NCBI GenBank assembly: GCA_030704615.1
Contig: CM060731.1
Span: forward strand, 29,204,001 to 29,268,000
Reading direction: 5' to 3'
From: Takakia lepidozioides
Taxonomy: Eukaryota; Streptophyta; Takakiopsida; Takakiales; Takakiaceae
Length of the DNA stretch: 64,000 nucleotides
In this document: piece after piece, positions 11,432 through 22,929 of the stretch
How the letters are laid out: each line of letters starts with the position of its first letter
Position numbering within the stretch: the first letter of the stretch is position 1
Position numbers and translations under genes: made by a program
The notes under the pieces: model-generated
What the model saw: only the letters and a program-made list of their open reading frames with translations
Databases searched by the model: none
Told to the model about the DNA's origin: nothing

Positions 11432-12454
11432 CTATGTGAGCACCGCTCCAAGCCCCAGTATGCTCCAATCTGTATGTAGCTGAAAGGGACGCCCCCTGAT
11501 AGGTCGTCTCAAGATGGGCGCCGAGGTTAACCTCGCCTTGAGCTCCTGAAAAGCTCGCTCTTGCTCATCTTTCCACTGCCACTCCTGGTCTACCTTGGTC
11601 AGCTTGGTTAGAGCCTTTGCAATAGCATTAAATCCCTTGACAAACCGTCCATAGTAGTTTGCCAACCCCATGAAAGCTCGAACTCGGCTCACATCCGTGG
11701 GGCGTGGAATCTGTGCGATGGCCTCTACCCCTAGTCTGCTGCACCTCCAATCCTCCAGGATATATCATGTGGCCCAGATACTCAATCTGGTTGTGGAAGA
11801 ACTTGCACTTCCCCGGATATAATTTCAATCCGTGCGCTCTCAAGCGCTCAAACACCACCTAAAGGTGTCTCTCGTGCTCCTCCACCGTAGCACTAAAGAT
11901 GATGATGACACCAATGTAGCACCGAGCAAAGTCTACCCCTGCTAGAATCCTGTCCATGATTCTCTGGAACTCTGCAGGAGCGTTCTTAAGCTCGAATGGT
12001 AAGAACCGCCACTGATATAGACAATCCTTCCCATGCTCATTGATCCCCCAGAATTTCGTCTTCTGCTTGTCCGCCTCCTTGATCGGCAACTGGTGATATC
12101 CGGACCGCAAGTCCAAAGTACTAAAGACCTTAGCATGCCCAATGACATCAAAGATCTCATCAGGTGTGGGCATGGCATATTTATCGGACTTGGTCTGACG
12201 ATTAACAGGCCGGTAATCACCGCACATTTCTCCGTCCAATTGCCATAGACATCCTTTTTGGCTGGCATCACCGTGGCTGAAGCATACTCTCCACCAGAGA
12301 GCTCCACCAAACCAGCCTCCCAGAGATCTTGAGTCCTCATCTGAATCAAAGACCTCTCCATGTCACTGTATCTATAGGGTCTCCGAAAGACTGGCGTGTC
12401 CGTGGCCAACTCAATACGAATCTCCTGACCCTTCAGTGTTCCCAAATCCTTCAA
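11432..12454 (-). pseudogene. Ty3/gypsy reverse transcriptase, active site lost
   Basis: The minus strand reads FRRPYRYSDMERSLI, the AGLVELSGGEYASATVMPAKKD fingers region, then GDYRPVNRQTKSDKYAMPTP, STLDLRSGYHQLPI (first catalytic Asp) and WRFLPFELKNAPAEFQRIMD. Where the family has YIDD, the residues here are YIGV (within ARCYIGVIIIFSA), so both catalytic aspartates of that motif are gone. The thumb and connection follow at 11,858-11,432 (EYLGHMIYPGGLEV; FMGLANYYGRFVKGFN). At least two frame changes lie within RT (near 12,200 and 11,860). The enzyme would copy RNA to DNA in an intact element; this copy cannot. Confidence 0.85.
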
Positions 12455-12670
12455 ACTAAAGGCAAAATAATTCCTGTAAGCCCTCAGGAACCGCCGTATA
12501 CGTCGTCTCTCTCCTCCAGTGATAATGGGTCCAATGTCAGGCTCCCAATTGTCCTCCGTAACTGCAACCTTAAGTCCAGCAGACTTAGAGGTACAGGACG
12601 TGTCCCGTGGCTATGTGGCAACCTCTTGAGCAATACTCCCTGCCTGCTCAGTGAATGACAAGGCCTCATC

Positions 12671-14944
12671 CTGCCCTATTAGTTAGTTGTTCATATCACA
12701 AGATAAACTTTTGTCAATTGACACGTCTGGTCTATTGTTAAGCATATCATTTGCCTTCTGTAGTGAGCTTGTTGCCAAGTTTCCTTTCCGTGTCCAAATG
12801 CTACAACTCAGTTTCTCTGGGTCGGAAATTTTTTCTTTGTTATGCACTAAGCATTGTGTCACAACATACATCGATGTCCAACCACTCATTCTAAGCACAC
12901 AATGCTGGAAGACTATGCCAAGATGATAAGAGAAGAATTCACTCTATCACTTTATATAGGTCAAGCCAATGACACCTTTGCTAAAGAACTCCATCGTATA
13001 GACCTCACCAATAGAGCTCCATCTCAAGTACTAGAGCAATGGCTGCATGAGGGAGGCCTCCCGAGGCCAGACTAGGAAAGACTAGCCTTCCTTAGCCTCA
13101 TGTGGAGATAACTCTCTCCAAGTTCAAAGGAGACTTGCCACCTCACTTGGCACATGGAACCAAGGGAAATCCCAATGCGTTGATCATGCAACACAATTGT
13201 CACCATATGCCTAGAAAAGGTTCCTGCGATTATGAGGCCGACGGTGCTGTTTCGAACAGGTATCGAGCACACGTGGTTTCCACAAGGACCAAAAGAAGAA
13301 ATTATTGAAAGACAATCCTCCAAGCAGCTAACAATATGCCGCAAGGCAAAGTGGCTCTCAGTTACTTCTGCTTCGGCCGGAGGCTTCGCAATGCAACCGT
13401 CTCAAAAGCTTAGCTCTTGCATAACCTATGCTCCTACTTTCCTCCTTGTGTACCTCTTGAAGTAAGTGGGACGTTTCATGGTTCTAGGAAACTTGCTGTC
13501 ATACAGTTTCTTGTTGTATATTGCCTTGAGCATCTCTAACGAGTCAGCTGGAGTGAATGGTATATCTTTTTGGGGTTGTAGTGAAGTTTAAGTAAATGAG
13601 TAAGAGAAAGACTGGAAACATTCGCAATTGGAAGGGACTTCGCTACTGGAATCGATCGTCAATCTTTTCAGTAATGGCTTGTCCTTTGTACATTGGAGCC
13701 ATCTCCTGCAAAGGAAGTTGCTTGCCAGGTCGCAGCACCCATTGTTCTATGCATCTTCTGCAACTGTACCAGCCACCTCCCTTTGTGCCATCTCAGCGAA
13801 AGGTATGCTTGACATCTTGGCAGGTTCTTGGCAGAGGGGTTCCGCCCTGGGAGGGGAAGTCTGAGGGTACTCACGAAAGGCTCTTTACACTACAGGTAGA
13901 TCATTTTATGCAGTGAAGGGGGTCGATTGAACTACCTGGGTGCACTTCGATTTTTAGCACCCCGTACCTAGCACAGGCTCACCTAACCTCACTGTCATAT
14001 ACAAAAGGAGCGCTCCCAACTGTTCTGTTTCTTTGGGTTTGAGATTTTGCTGACTAATGTACAAATTGTTCCCCATGTGTTGTCAATGTATCAACCCAAA
14101 ACTCCGAATCTTGTGATGGTTCTGGCATAAGTCTAAGCTTTCTATGTACTTTCCAAAAAGCTGAACACGATTTGGTTGTATGCCTTGGGTGTTTCCAACT
14201 GGGGACAATGCCCACACTTCTTCATTACCACCAGTTCTGCTGCTGGGCCCAAGTGCCTGTTTCCCCCAAGTCATCCCATCATCACCACTGGTCAGACAGA
14301 CGGCATGTGTGGCTATACCAGAAACTTAGATGTATGAGTCAAAAATCCGGTTGGATAACAGGGCTTGCAGATCTTGTGTTAATCTAAAGAGGTACATGAG
14401 GAAGAGAACAGTATTTTCTGTATATTAACCATCCTTGAGGTTAGTCAAGTTCATAAGTACAAAAGAAGACCGCCTAATCTGTGTTGAGACTCTACCCTGA
14501 TCAGCTGGCTTCTGAGGAAGCTTATCTACCCATCAATCTTCTTTGCAGAAGAGAATCCACCTCATTCTTGAAAGGTGTACCCACCTTGTCATCCTACATT
14601 GCACACATGGAAAGTCTTGTGCCATATGGTGAGGATGGTCGAAAGTTTTGAATGCATTTTAATCCGCACTCTTTTGAAGTGGGAGGGTCCCATTGTCACT
14701 GCACCTCTTTTCGCTTCATTCAAGAAGCTTTTTGGATAGCAACACAAAGCTCATGTGTCCCTCCTGGAATCAATGTTCTGCCTGAGTTGCACCACCGGCA
14801 AAGTGGAGACAAGGCATCATTTCTCGCGTCCCACAAGATCTGGGGTAGATATTGGTGTCTTCTGAGAGTCTTCTTACCATGCTTTCATAGTAGTTCGGTA
14901 ATCTTTTTCTTATGACCAGATATTTATTTTTCTACTTGCATCCC
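12671..14944. other. No confidently recognised gene
   Basis: Several 60-110 codon open frames occur on both strands, none with a domain I recognise. A minus-strand segment near 13,650-13,870 (including a CRRCIEQWVLRPGKQLP-like reading) has a protein-like look but I cannot place it. The missing last exon of the hydrolase gene at 15.4-16.9 kb would be expected on the minus strand in this stretch. I searched for a Gly-His-Ala type catalytic histidine segment and did not find one. Confidence 0.3.
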
Positions 14945-15362
14945 TTCACCCTTTGGGGCTCCCACACAAGGATTAAATTCTTTGTTTCTCTCCAAAACTG
15001 GCAGATGGGAAAACCTGCAGCGGGAGGACCGCCTATGCCCTGCTTGCACAGGGCGCAACCAGGAAATTGAAACTGAAGAACACTTCTTCTTCTATTGCCC
15101 CCTATACCATGAGATCCGTGGGAGATTCCATTGTCTATTCCGTGGAACCCAATCTCTCACTGAAGTCTTCCACTATGAGGATCAGAAATGTTTGGCAGCC
15201 TACCTGCACGAGGCATTCACCTTAGACAATCACTCGAACAATAGTTCTTTTCTCTGACTCTGGTTTTCCTATTTTCTCTCATGTTCTTCCTTCCACTTTG
15301 TCCCATAAGCTCTATGAGCTTTCCGCGGACGTTATAAAGCACCATTTCATTTCATTTCATTT
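14945..15362 (+). mobile_element. 5'-truncated LINE 3' end with (CATTT)n tail
   Basis: The plus strand encodes a zinc-binding C-terminus typical of non-LTR retrotransposon proteins: LCPACTGRNQEIETEEHFFF, then YCPLYHEIRGRF (14,982-15,257). The downstream 3' UTR ends in ATTTCATTTCATTTC at about 15,346-15,362, a short tandem tail as many LINEs have in place of poly(A). Only the last part of the element is present. It lies in intron 3 of the minus-strand hydrolase gene, in the opposite orientation. It is not the same family as the LINE at 28-32 kb, whose C-terminal motif is [17 protein letters not shown]. Confidence 0.7.
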
Positions 15363-15428
15363 CTCCTTTGGAAGATACCAATTAAGGTTCAACCAGGATC
15401 AACAGTAGTACTGAGGAAGAATACTCAC

Positions 15429-16892
15429 TTCTGTAGGTTGAAAGCAAGATCCAAATTGAAGATCTCATCATGCTCGCCCCATACTATCAACATCTTCTCC
15501 TGCAGGGATGTGCACAATCCAGACTTCAGAGCACACCATATATCCAAAAACACTGTGAATTCCATCCAGTGCATGCACACTTCAAGATAACCTTAATTCG
15601 AATAATGGTTGCCTGTGGAATCAAGAAGCCATGATTCCACTCAATTCACAACTGACATACAATAGACCTTTTATTCCCATCTGCCACTGAATGCTGCAAA
15701 AATCTGGCCAGCTTCAACATCCGAGGTAATGATTTGCAAGTCTGAAATCTAACATCCTCCCAACTGTGGGGAGACAAATATGTAATGCCCATTATGGACC
15801 AAGAAGAGTCTACTGTAATCTAACCTTTGCAAAAGACATAAGGTCCTGTGTGATGAGCTCATGATTGAAACATGTACATGAAGTAACAAACCTGTGTCAG
15901 CTTTGGAAGAGGGAACGCCTGTTCAGTCCCAATGACAAGCCCATCAAGCAATTCCAGTTTCTCTTGTCGATTATTTTCGCACAGCACCTTCATCACCCAT
16001 CCATTGCCACACAATCCCCACCAAATTAGCCTCCTTACCTGCTTTTGCGAGTCTGGACGATGCTACAGCAGAGTTCGCATTCACACATGTGAATTTAGTA
16101 TGCACACTGATCATTTCAAAAGACTTCGATCGAACGAACTACACATTTTTTCTCCAAAAACTAAGGTAGCTGCAACTGCCGGCATAGGTTGAAATCAAGT
16201 AAGTGCAAACGCCTGCACAAGTAGAAGCTTACATCCAGCATATCTTGATAGATGAAGTCAGGTAAGCGAATCGTTCGGTACACGGCAACACTGAGTGCTG
16301 TTCTCAGTCCCTGTACTGTAGTAGGCAACAAAATCTCTGAAATGTGAGAATAATGGCACTTCGCTAACAACGCGTCGTTCGTGGTCGGAACCATGCACAC
16401 CCCAGAGTCGGAGAACACTATTTTGTTCACGAATTTGGGGTACAGATGGGCCATGCGGAAAGCAACCATGCCACCATAACTGGTGCCCACCACATTGACC
16501 TCATTCTGTACCCCCAGAAGCTGCAGCATCTTGACTAAGCACTTGGCCTGGAATGACTCTGACCGCTGCTTGCTTTTGGAGGTCGATTCTCCAAAGAAGA
16601 TTAGATCAGGTACATAAACATGGAATTTCTTCACAAAAGCACCAATTTGGTGTTCCCAACCTATCGTCCCGTTGGCTGAAAAGCCATGAATGAATAAGAG
16701 GGCAGGTTTGTCTGCGGTGGGTACTGACCATACCCCCTTCTCCGGTCTGGGCGGGGTTGGAACCCAGCAGTGCACGATGGTCCCATCGTCGATTTCGATG
16801 AGCTCCGACTGGAGACCACACGATCGGTAATGGTGCCGCAGCATTCTCAACTTCAACTCCACTAAACTGAGATTGAAACAATTCCCCCCCAT
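15429..16892 (-). CDS. Alpha/beta hydrolase fold protein (plant type), three exons found, last exon not located
   Basis: Exon 1 (16,892-16,233) starts at an ATG and encodes 220 residues: a variable N-terminus, the strand LLFIHGFSANGTIGWEHQIG with the HG oxyanion region, VPDLIFFGES, and the nucleophile elbow VVGTSYGGMVAFRMA (GXSXG). It ends at a donor, GAT|gtaagc. Exon 2 (15,987-15,892) reads VLCENNRQEKLELLDGLVIG and ends PLPKLTQ. Exon 3 (15,499-15,429) reads EKMLIVWGEHDEIFNLDLAF, with the expected catalytic Asp. Phases match across both introns. The family consists of plant hydrolases/lipases of uncertain substrate. The exon with the catalytic His should follow, but intron 3 is interrupted by a LINE fragment beginning about 70 bp inside it and I could not find the last exon. 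The gene may extend past that or be truncated. Confidence 0.8.
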
Positions 16893-19855
16893 TGCCCCTC
16901 GCTTATTCCTTCAACAGTCTTCTCAGAATGCGCAGATGGAACTCCTTCTATCACCAGTGTTGGAGTCTTTGGATCACCGGCTCAGGCTGTTAGTTACGCA
17001 CATCGAAGTGATGATCTACTGGAATCGGCTAGCTCCGGCGAAAAGATGTGACTCGAGAATTTGGATAGAGAGAAAGACACTTCCACAAGATGAAAAGGAG
17101 ATACAGAGAGTGCAGCCTGAGGCAACGCTAGTTTTACAACTCTAGACAAGTCCACTGGAATACGAGAAAAACAACTGGTGGACATCACAGCATGTTTCAG
17201 ACCCCGATTCGAGCTTGATAATCTACACTTGGAGCTTACAAGAATTCTACGAGGGTGCTACTTGTAAATGTGTCCTCGCGAGAGTACTTGGTTCCACGTT
17301 CAGACAATCATATCTCTCCAACCGAAATCGCGGAAAGCCGTGAGAAAGTAGCTGGACACCTGCTTGTCACAAGAACAACACAAAATCACAAGATGCTCTG
17401 AAAGAAATCACACACCACGTCTTCTTTCATTTTTTCAAATCCGCTGGACGTGTGGCAACCGTACAAACTTTAATTGCGGCAGTTTGGTAAAAGTAGAGAT
17501 TTGCGCACGTTTGGATCAGAGACACTTTCGGTTTGGTGGTCCTCACGACATTTGCGTGCTTCCTCTATATCTATGGGCCGTGACCTTTGTCTTGGAATGA
17601 GTTCTCTACTACCCAACTAGCTTCAATGTCGATAATGGGATAACAATTGTAGGGATGAAAGGAGCCTGGCTAAAAGTTAAAAGATCCTGAGCAACAATAT
17701 GCGTGATAGATCGTGGGATCACTCGTGTGCTAACATCAGGGAGTTTCTCAAGTCTTTCGTATGCAAATCATTGGTTCTCAGACTGTTTTGACTCGTTATA
17801 ATCGCTGCAGACTCCATTGATAGTCAACGCGCTCAGCAAAGATGCTGGAAGGGGCCCCGTTGACATCATCTAGAACGATAAGGGAGACCAAACTCCAGAC
17901 ACGTGAAATCATTTAGAACGTACTCTCTAGGATCGAAAGATGCTCGAGGACCCACCACGAAGAGGAAAACAAGAGAGAGTGACTGTAATGCTCTGTAGAC
18001 TCTGGGGCTTATTATGTACAAGTAAAAGGTGGCGGCTTCCCCATGACCAGGTCGTGGCACACGCCGCACACTCTGTCCACCATTGAAGCCGGAGTTGAGT
18101 CAACACTCTGTCTGTGCCTCCTTGCTTCTTCCCGAATCCCCCCCATCTCAACGTTGGGGGCATTGGTTGACAGTGCACTTTAAGTCACCTCACTCGGCTC
18201 TCAAATCCTGCCACCTACATATGATAATCCCCCCCCACGAGGCTTCCAGGTGTTTCCCTAGTGGAAGTAAAAAGAAAGAATGTTCAATATGGTTTGCAAA
18301 AAATTCGCCTCAGAGTATAGGCTACTGATCTACTGCACCCTCTGTCCCTTATTAAGGGGCACAAGCTTTGCCTCGTGTTGAAGTCAATAGAGAAAATCCG
18401 GTCAAGCAACCATGTTTACAAGTCAACAATCCAGCAACCCCGGAAAGAGCAATGAGGATGAGAGCATGTTCAAGAAGCATTGTGATGTAGATAGTCTTGG
18501 AATCCAATCATTCCAAGCGTGGCATAGGATGAATGATCGATCTGCACCCACATATGTGAAATACAACTAGACATCTAATAATGTATCCCAGCATCTTCGG
18601 AGAGCATCACACCGCAATGGTTACTTAATTTGGTGAGTCAACATTGGTCAAGAAAAACAAAAACTCGGATGCTGAGACAAGTTTCAGGGTCTCATCAGCG
18701 CATCTCCCAACGCCAAATGACTGAGCACTTCAGAAAAAAATACTTGGCAGCATGACAATTGCACAGTCGGAAGGAGTACGAGATGTCTGCTTCCGTGGAA
18801 AATGCGAGAGCGGGACATTATCCCACTACATACCTTTGCCGATGCAGCTGACACCCACAAAAATTGTACAGAATGGGGAGAGGATTACACGTTCCCCTAT
18901 AACCTCTACAAATTCTGCTGACACCCACAGTTTAACAGCTGCGGAGAAGATAGAGAAGAAGACGAGAATGCAGTGTTCCAAAATAGAGAAGAAACAAATC
19001 AAGGACAGTTATGCACAAGGCCCCTTGCCCGGTGGTCCATTCTTCCTGTTGATTTTCAGATCCAATGCGCAAAGTCACTTCACGAGCAGTATCCACGGTG
19101 CGGTTGATCTTTCGCATTGGGGTACTAGCTAAGTGTTTCATATGTTACAGTCTAACCTCTCATACCTGCAAATAAGGAGAAATCTAGATTATTTGGCAGT
19201 TGCATTTCGAGTACTGGCGGTCTCTAGTCCTTGCATGATCCGGCTTCACATTGCGTTTGCGCCTTCAGTACTTACATTCCTTGATCGTCCGAATGCCCAC
19301 TCCTGGGGTCAGTACATGACACGCTCTGCAAACAGGATGACATTGCTCACGTTCTCCTTTATCACAAACATGAGATGGTCAGCCATACCTGCCACACCCG
19401 AAATTGGAAGGTTCTCAAGTTGTGTGAACAAGGCCAACAACAAACAGCTACAAAATGTCACTAGTGTGCCCTTCATAGAGTTGTGTGTTCTGTAACACTG
19501 GCAGCACTTGGGCATCAAACCATATCTTTGAAATTCAGATGTACATGAATTGCATACAGTCAATCACGATGAAGCTTCATCCTGCTTCACTAATTCGTTG
19601 TTCTTATCAAGCCCATTGAAATACCATGTGCAAACCTTGCTTAATAATCATGTTGATCTAGGTGGCAAGCAACCTGACTTTTCACCAAGCTGACCGTTCA
19701 CTGCACTCCAAAGCAGCACTGATGATCCACTACATTGGCCAAGGCGTTGAAAACAATTCTGTGAGCATGTCATTTTGGGAGAAGGGAAGTCAAGACTTTT
19801 GTACAGTAGCTAATCCACGAGAATGCGCAAAGGCGAGGGAAGCAAGTTGCATTTA
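16893..19855. other. No recognised gene between the hydrolase and PPR genes
   Basis: This holds the upstream region of the minus-strand hydrolase gene and the downstream region of the minus-strand PPR gene. Open frames up to 126 codons (for example 18,752-19,132) have no recognisable motif and ordinary composition. No repeats or RNA genes were seen. Confidence 0.35.
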
Positions 19856-20006
19856 TTAACTCCATGCATCGTGTGTCTTTTCTATAGCAGGTTTCAGATA
19901 CCATTTATTCCATCTTTGTATAATTGATTTATGTGCCACATCATGCACCTGGAGCATCACCCTGCGCATGTGCAAAAATGGCCTTCTTTCTAAACTGTTG
20001 CTTGTT

Positions 20007-22226
20007 TCACCAGTAGTCCCCGCAGGAACAAACCCCGTTTTCAAAATGGTGAAAGCGGTTGGCATCCCGTACAACAATTGCTCGCCCAACAATCTTTGAA
20101 ATGAATTTGGTGGCCGTGTGGCAGTCACCACAAACCCGGAGGTTCTTGATGATGCGGATAGGTGTTCCAGGGGGTGTGCTTTGGAGCCCAAAAGCAATGG
20201 CCAGCTTCTCGCTGTGGTAGCAAAGAGAAAGTTCCTTTTGCTGCTCCTCCATATCACGCAACACAGAGCGTGTGTCAGGCAAGTAACCGGCCTGCTTCAT
20301 CTTCTCAGACAAATTTTTCAGCTCCGCATGGATTTCCTCAATTTTTGGATGCCATACATCACCTGCAACGAATGTGTGCACACGGTTGTCAACCTCAATG
20401 GAGCAGCGACCTCCCTCCTTTCTGACACCTCTGTCATTCATCATTTTCCTCACCTTTGCAGCATCATCCCATCTGCCAGCAGCAGCATAGATGTTTGATA
20501 GTACCACATAAGTTGCTGCGTCCTGTGGATCACACTGGAAAAGGCATTTTGCCGCATGTTCTGCCACCTCCATATTGCCATGAATTCTGCAGGCACCAAG
20601 CAAGGCCCCCCAAACGACAGCACCTGGTTGGACTGGCATATTGTCAATAAATTCCACTGCCTCATCCAATCGCCCTGCACGACCAAAAAGGTCCACCATG
20701 CAGCCCAAATGCTCCACTCTAGGAGTGAGGCCATGATCTCTACTCATGGAAGCAAAGTAGTGACGGCCTTCCTCCACCAAACCCACCTGACTGCATGCAG
20801 AGAGAAGAGATGTAAAGGTGATAGAGTTTGGTTTCAAACCTTCCTGCTGCATTTGTTCAAATAATTGCAGGACCTCCATACCACACCCATGTTGAGCATA
20901 TCCCGCGATCATTGCACTCCACGAGATCACATCTCGTTCAACCATGTTGTCAAAAACTTGACGTGCATCCTTTATGTTCCCACATTTAGCATACATATTG
21001 ATAAGGACATTCTCCAAGTTTATATATGACACAATTCCAGCTCTGACGATGTCAGCATGGACCTCTTTGCCCTTTCTCAGGTCTGCCAGGCTGGCACAAG
21101 CCTTGAGAATACAAATGAACGTGACCCTGTCGGGTGTCACTCCTTCCCATATCATTCGCTCATAGATGTCCAGAGCCTCCCTACCACACCCAGACTGTGC
21201 ATATCCTGCACACATGGCATTCCATGAGATAACATCTCGCTTAGCCATATTATCAAACACTTTGCGGGCATCCTTTATGCTCCCGCATTTAGCATACATA
21301 TCAACGAGGGTATTGTCCAGAATGATATCTGGAGGAATTCCAGCTTTGATGATGGTAGTGTGGACCGCAACGCCCTTGTCCAGGGCTGCCAGGCTGGCAC
21401 ATGCATTGAGAACGCAGATGAATGTGACCCTGTCGGGCATCACCTCTTCCCTGATCATTTGCTCATAGGCCTCCAAAGCCTCCCTACCACACCCATGCTG
21501 AGCATATCCTGAGATCAATGCACTCCATGAAACCACATTTCGTTCAGCCATGCTCTCAAACACTTGACGTGCATCCTTAATGTTCCCACATTTGGCATAC
21601 ATGTCAACAAGGGCCGTTTCTAGAATGACATCTGGTGCAATTCCAGTGTTGATGATGTCACCATGGACCTCTATGCCCTTTCCCAGGGCTGCCTGGCTGG
21701 CACACGCATTGAGAACACAAATGAACGTGACCCTGTTGGGCGTCACCCCTTCTCTTATCATCTGCTCATAAATCTCAAAGGCCTCCCTACCACACCCACG
21801 CTTGGCATACCCTGCCATCATCATAGTCCACGTAAACACATCTCGTTCAGGCATTTTATCAAAAACTAGGCGTGCATCCACCACACTTCCACACTTGGCA
21901 TACATGTTGACCAGGGTGTTGAGTAGAAACCTGTTGGGTATGAATCCACTTTCAATCATGTGGGCATGCACCTGCTTTCCCTCTGATAGGCCTTTCATCC
22001 TGATGCATGCCTGCAAGAGACACACATAAGTTTCGTAATTTGCTGAACTGCATCCTTGGTTTAAACTGTGTAGCGCCTCTTTTAGTTGTCCTGCCTTACA
22101 CAGCCCCCTCACATCCTCACAAGTCCCAAAAGAGTCCTCTTTTAGTCCCTCTGTTGGTCTGCTTTTGAAAGCATTGGTGATGGTGGCGCCTGATTCGAAT
22201 GACTGTTCCTGCTTCAACTCTGCCAT
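20007..22226 (-). CDS. PLS-class pentatricopeptide repeat protein with E and DYW domains
   Basis: The uninterrupted frame encodes about 739 residues from the first ATG at 22,226. Repeats have P, L and S types in regular order, with about four copies of a roughly 101-residue P-L-S module (LVNMYAKCGSVVDARLVFDK; LVDMYAKCGNIKDARQVFES; LVDMYAKCGSIKDARKVFDN; LINMYAKCGNIKDARQVFDN). E motifs follow (GALLGACRIHGNMEVAEHAA), then a full DYW domain of about 95 residues with HSEKLAIAFGL, NLRVCGDCHTATKFIS and the terminal CSCGDYW. The cytidine-deaminase ligands (HSE and CXXC) are intact. Family members bind organellar RNA and edit C to U. The N-terminus (MAELKQEQ...) does not look like a targeting peptide. 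A good acceptor (catgcag) lies directly before the ATG, so an upstream exon may encode the presequence. The organelle target is unknown. Confidence 0.95.
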   Translation of the reverse strand: MAELKQEQSFESGATITNAFKSRPTEGLKEDSFGTCEDVRGLCKAGQLKEALHSLNQGCSSANYETYVCLLQACIRMKGLSEGKQVHAHMIESGFIPNRFLLNTLVNMYAKCGSVVDARLVFDKMPERDVFTWTMMMAGYAKRGCGREAFEIYEQMIREGVTPNRVTFICVLNACASQAALGKGIEVHGDIINTGIAPDVILETALVDMYAKCGNIKDARQVFESMAERNVVSWSALISGYAQHGCGREALEAYEQMIREEVMPDRVTFICVLNACASLAALDKGVAVHTTIIKAGIPPDIILDNTLVDMYAKCGSIKDARKVFDNMAKRDVISWNAMCAGYAQSGCGREALDIYERMIWEGVTPDRVTFICILKACASLADLRKGKEVHADIVRAGIVSYINLENVLINMYAKCGNIKDARQVFDNMVERDVISWSAMIAGYAQHGCGMEVLQLFEQMQQEGLKPNSITFTSLLSACSQVGLVEEGRHYFASMSRDHGLTPRVEHLGCMVDLFGRAGRLDEAVEFIDNMPVQPGAVVWGALLGACRIHGNMEVAEHAAKCLFQCDPQDAATYVVLSNIYAAAGRWDDAAKVRKMMNDRGVRKEGGRCSIEVDNRVHTFVAGDVWHPKIEEIHAELKNLSEKMKQAGYLPDTRSVLRDMEEQQKELSLCYHSEKLAIAFGLQSTPPGTPIRIIKNLRVCGDCHTATKFISKIVGRAIVVRDANRFHHFENGVCSCGDYW

Positions 22227-22624
22227 CCTGCATGATTCAATACTGTTAGTTTGACACTCCAGGCTAGCAGAGTATACCTGAAAAGTTATAGAGGTGCGTG
22301 CTTGCAACTACCAACTCACACTAGCAGGCCATATATGTCCTTTTGTGCAAGAACTACCAAGTACCAGTTCTTACAACTGTCTTCACCTTCACAAAGACAA
22401 AAACTACAAAATATTGCATCTTGTAACACGCCTTAGTGTAAACGACCTGTACACCCCAACACACAACGTTCATGCAGTATTCCCTTCTAAAGGAAGAGAA
22501 GTAACCCTTCATTCAAATAGGTAACTCTGCGGGCTTCGCATGGGGGATAAAAAATACAATGAGAGTACTTTGCAAAACAACCCATGCAACTAACAGAGGA
22601 AGGTCCGGACTCACGGGAGGTCTG

Positions 22625-22880
22625 CATCTCTAAAGGAGGTCAGACAGTCATACTGAAAGCATGCCCGAGATCCCCCTCCAACAGGGCTCGCAGAAGACTC
22701 TCGCCTAGCTGCTTCCAGCTTCTTTAGTTGCCACGTAGGTGTCTTGTAGCTATCAATCCACTGTGCCTCGTTGGTGCTTTTGTGTTTGAAGTAGGTTCCT
22801 TTAGGATTGATCTGCACCCAGTCCCTACCTTCTTCAGCTATCCCTGGCTCCACATCAAAACCACTATATCTTCCCCTCAA
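22625..22880 (-). CDS. Possible exon of an unassigned gene
   Basis: The minus strand is open for about 85 codons and reads GRYSGFDVEPGIAEEGRDWV, then NPKGTYFKHKSTNEAQWIDS and TPTWQLKKLEAARRESSASP. Composition is protein-like (aromatic and charged residues well spaced), but I do not recognise the family. No ATG start is present at the upstream end, so if real it is an internal exon. It lies about 400 bp upstream of the PPR gene on the same strand and might be part of a preceding gene. Confidence 0.3.
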
Positions 22881-22929
22881 GTTGGGGAGGTCCGATCTCT
22901 TCTCTTGTTAGCAGCGAGATGTACTAGGA

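Larger units (their letters stand above)
9804..12670 (-). mobile_element. Decayed Ty3/gypsy LTR retrotransposon, pol region (RT, RNase H, integrase)
   Basis: On the minus strand RT (12,454-11,432), RNase H (11,692-11,006) and integrase (10,990-9,804) follow in Ty3/gypsy order. Stops and frameshifts separate the pieces. gag and protease are not seen upstream of 12,670, so the copy is 5'-truncated. Protein sequences differ clearly from the gypsy element at 4.4-6.5 kb, so this is a second family. The nearby CACTAG arrays lie just beyond its 3' end. Confidence 0.85.

Noticed and set aside
20118-22029. Plus-strand frames over the PPR gene
   Set aside because: They are shadows of the repeated PPR coding sequence.
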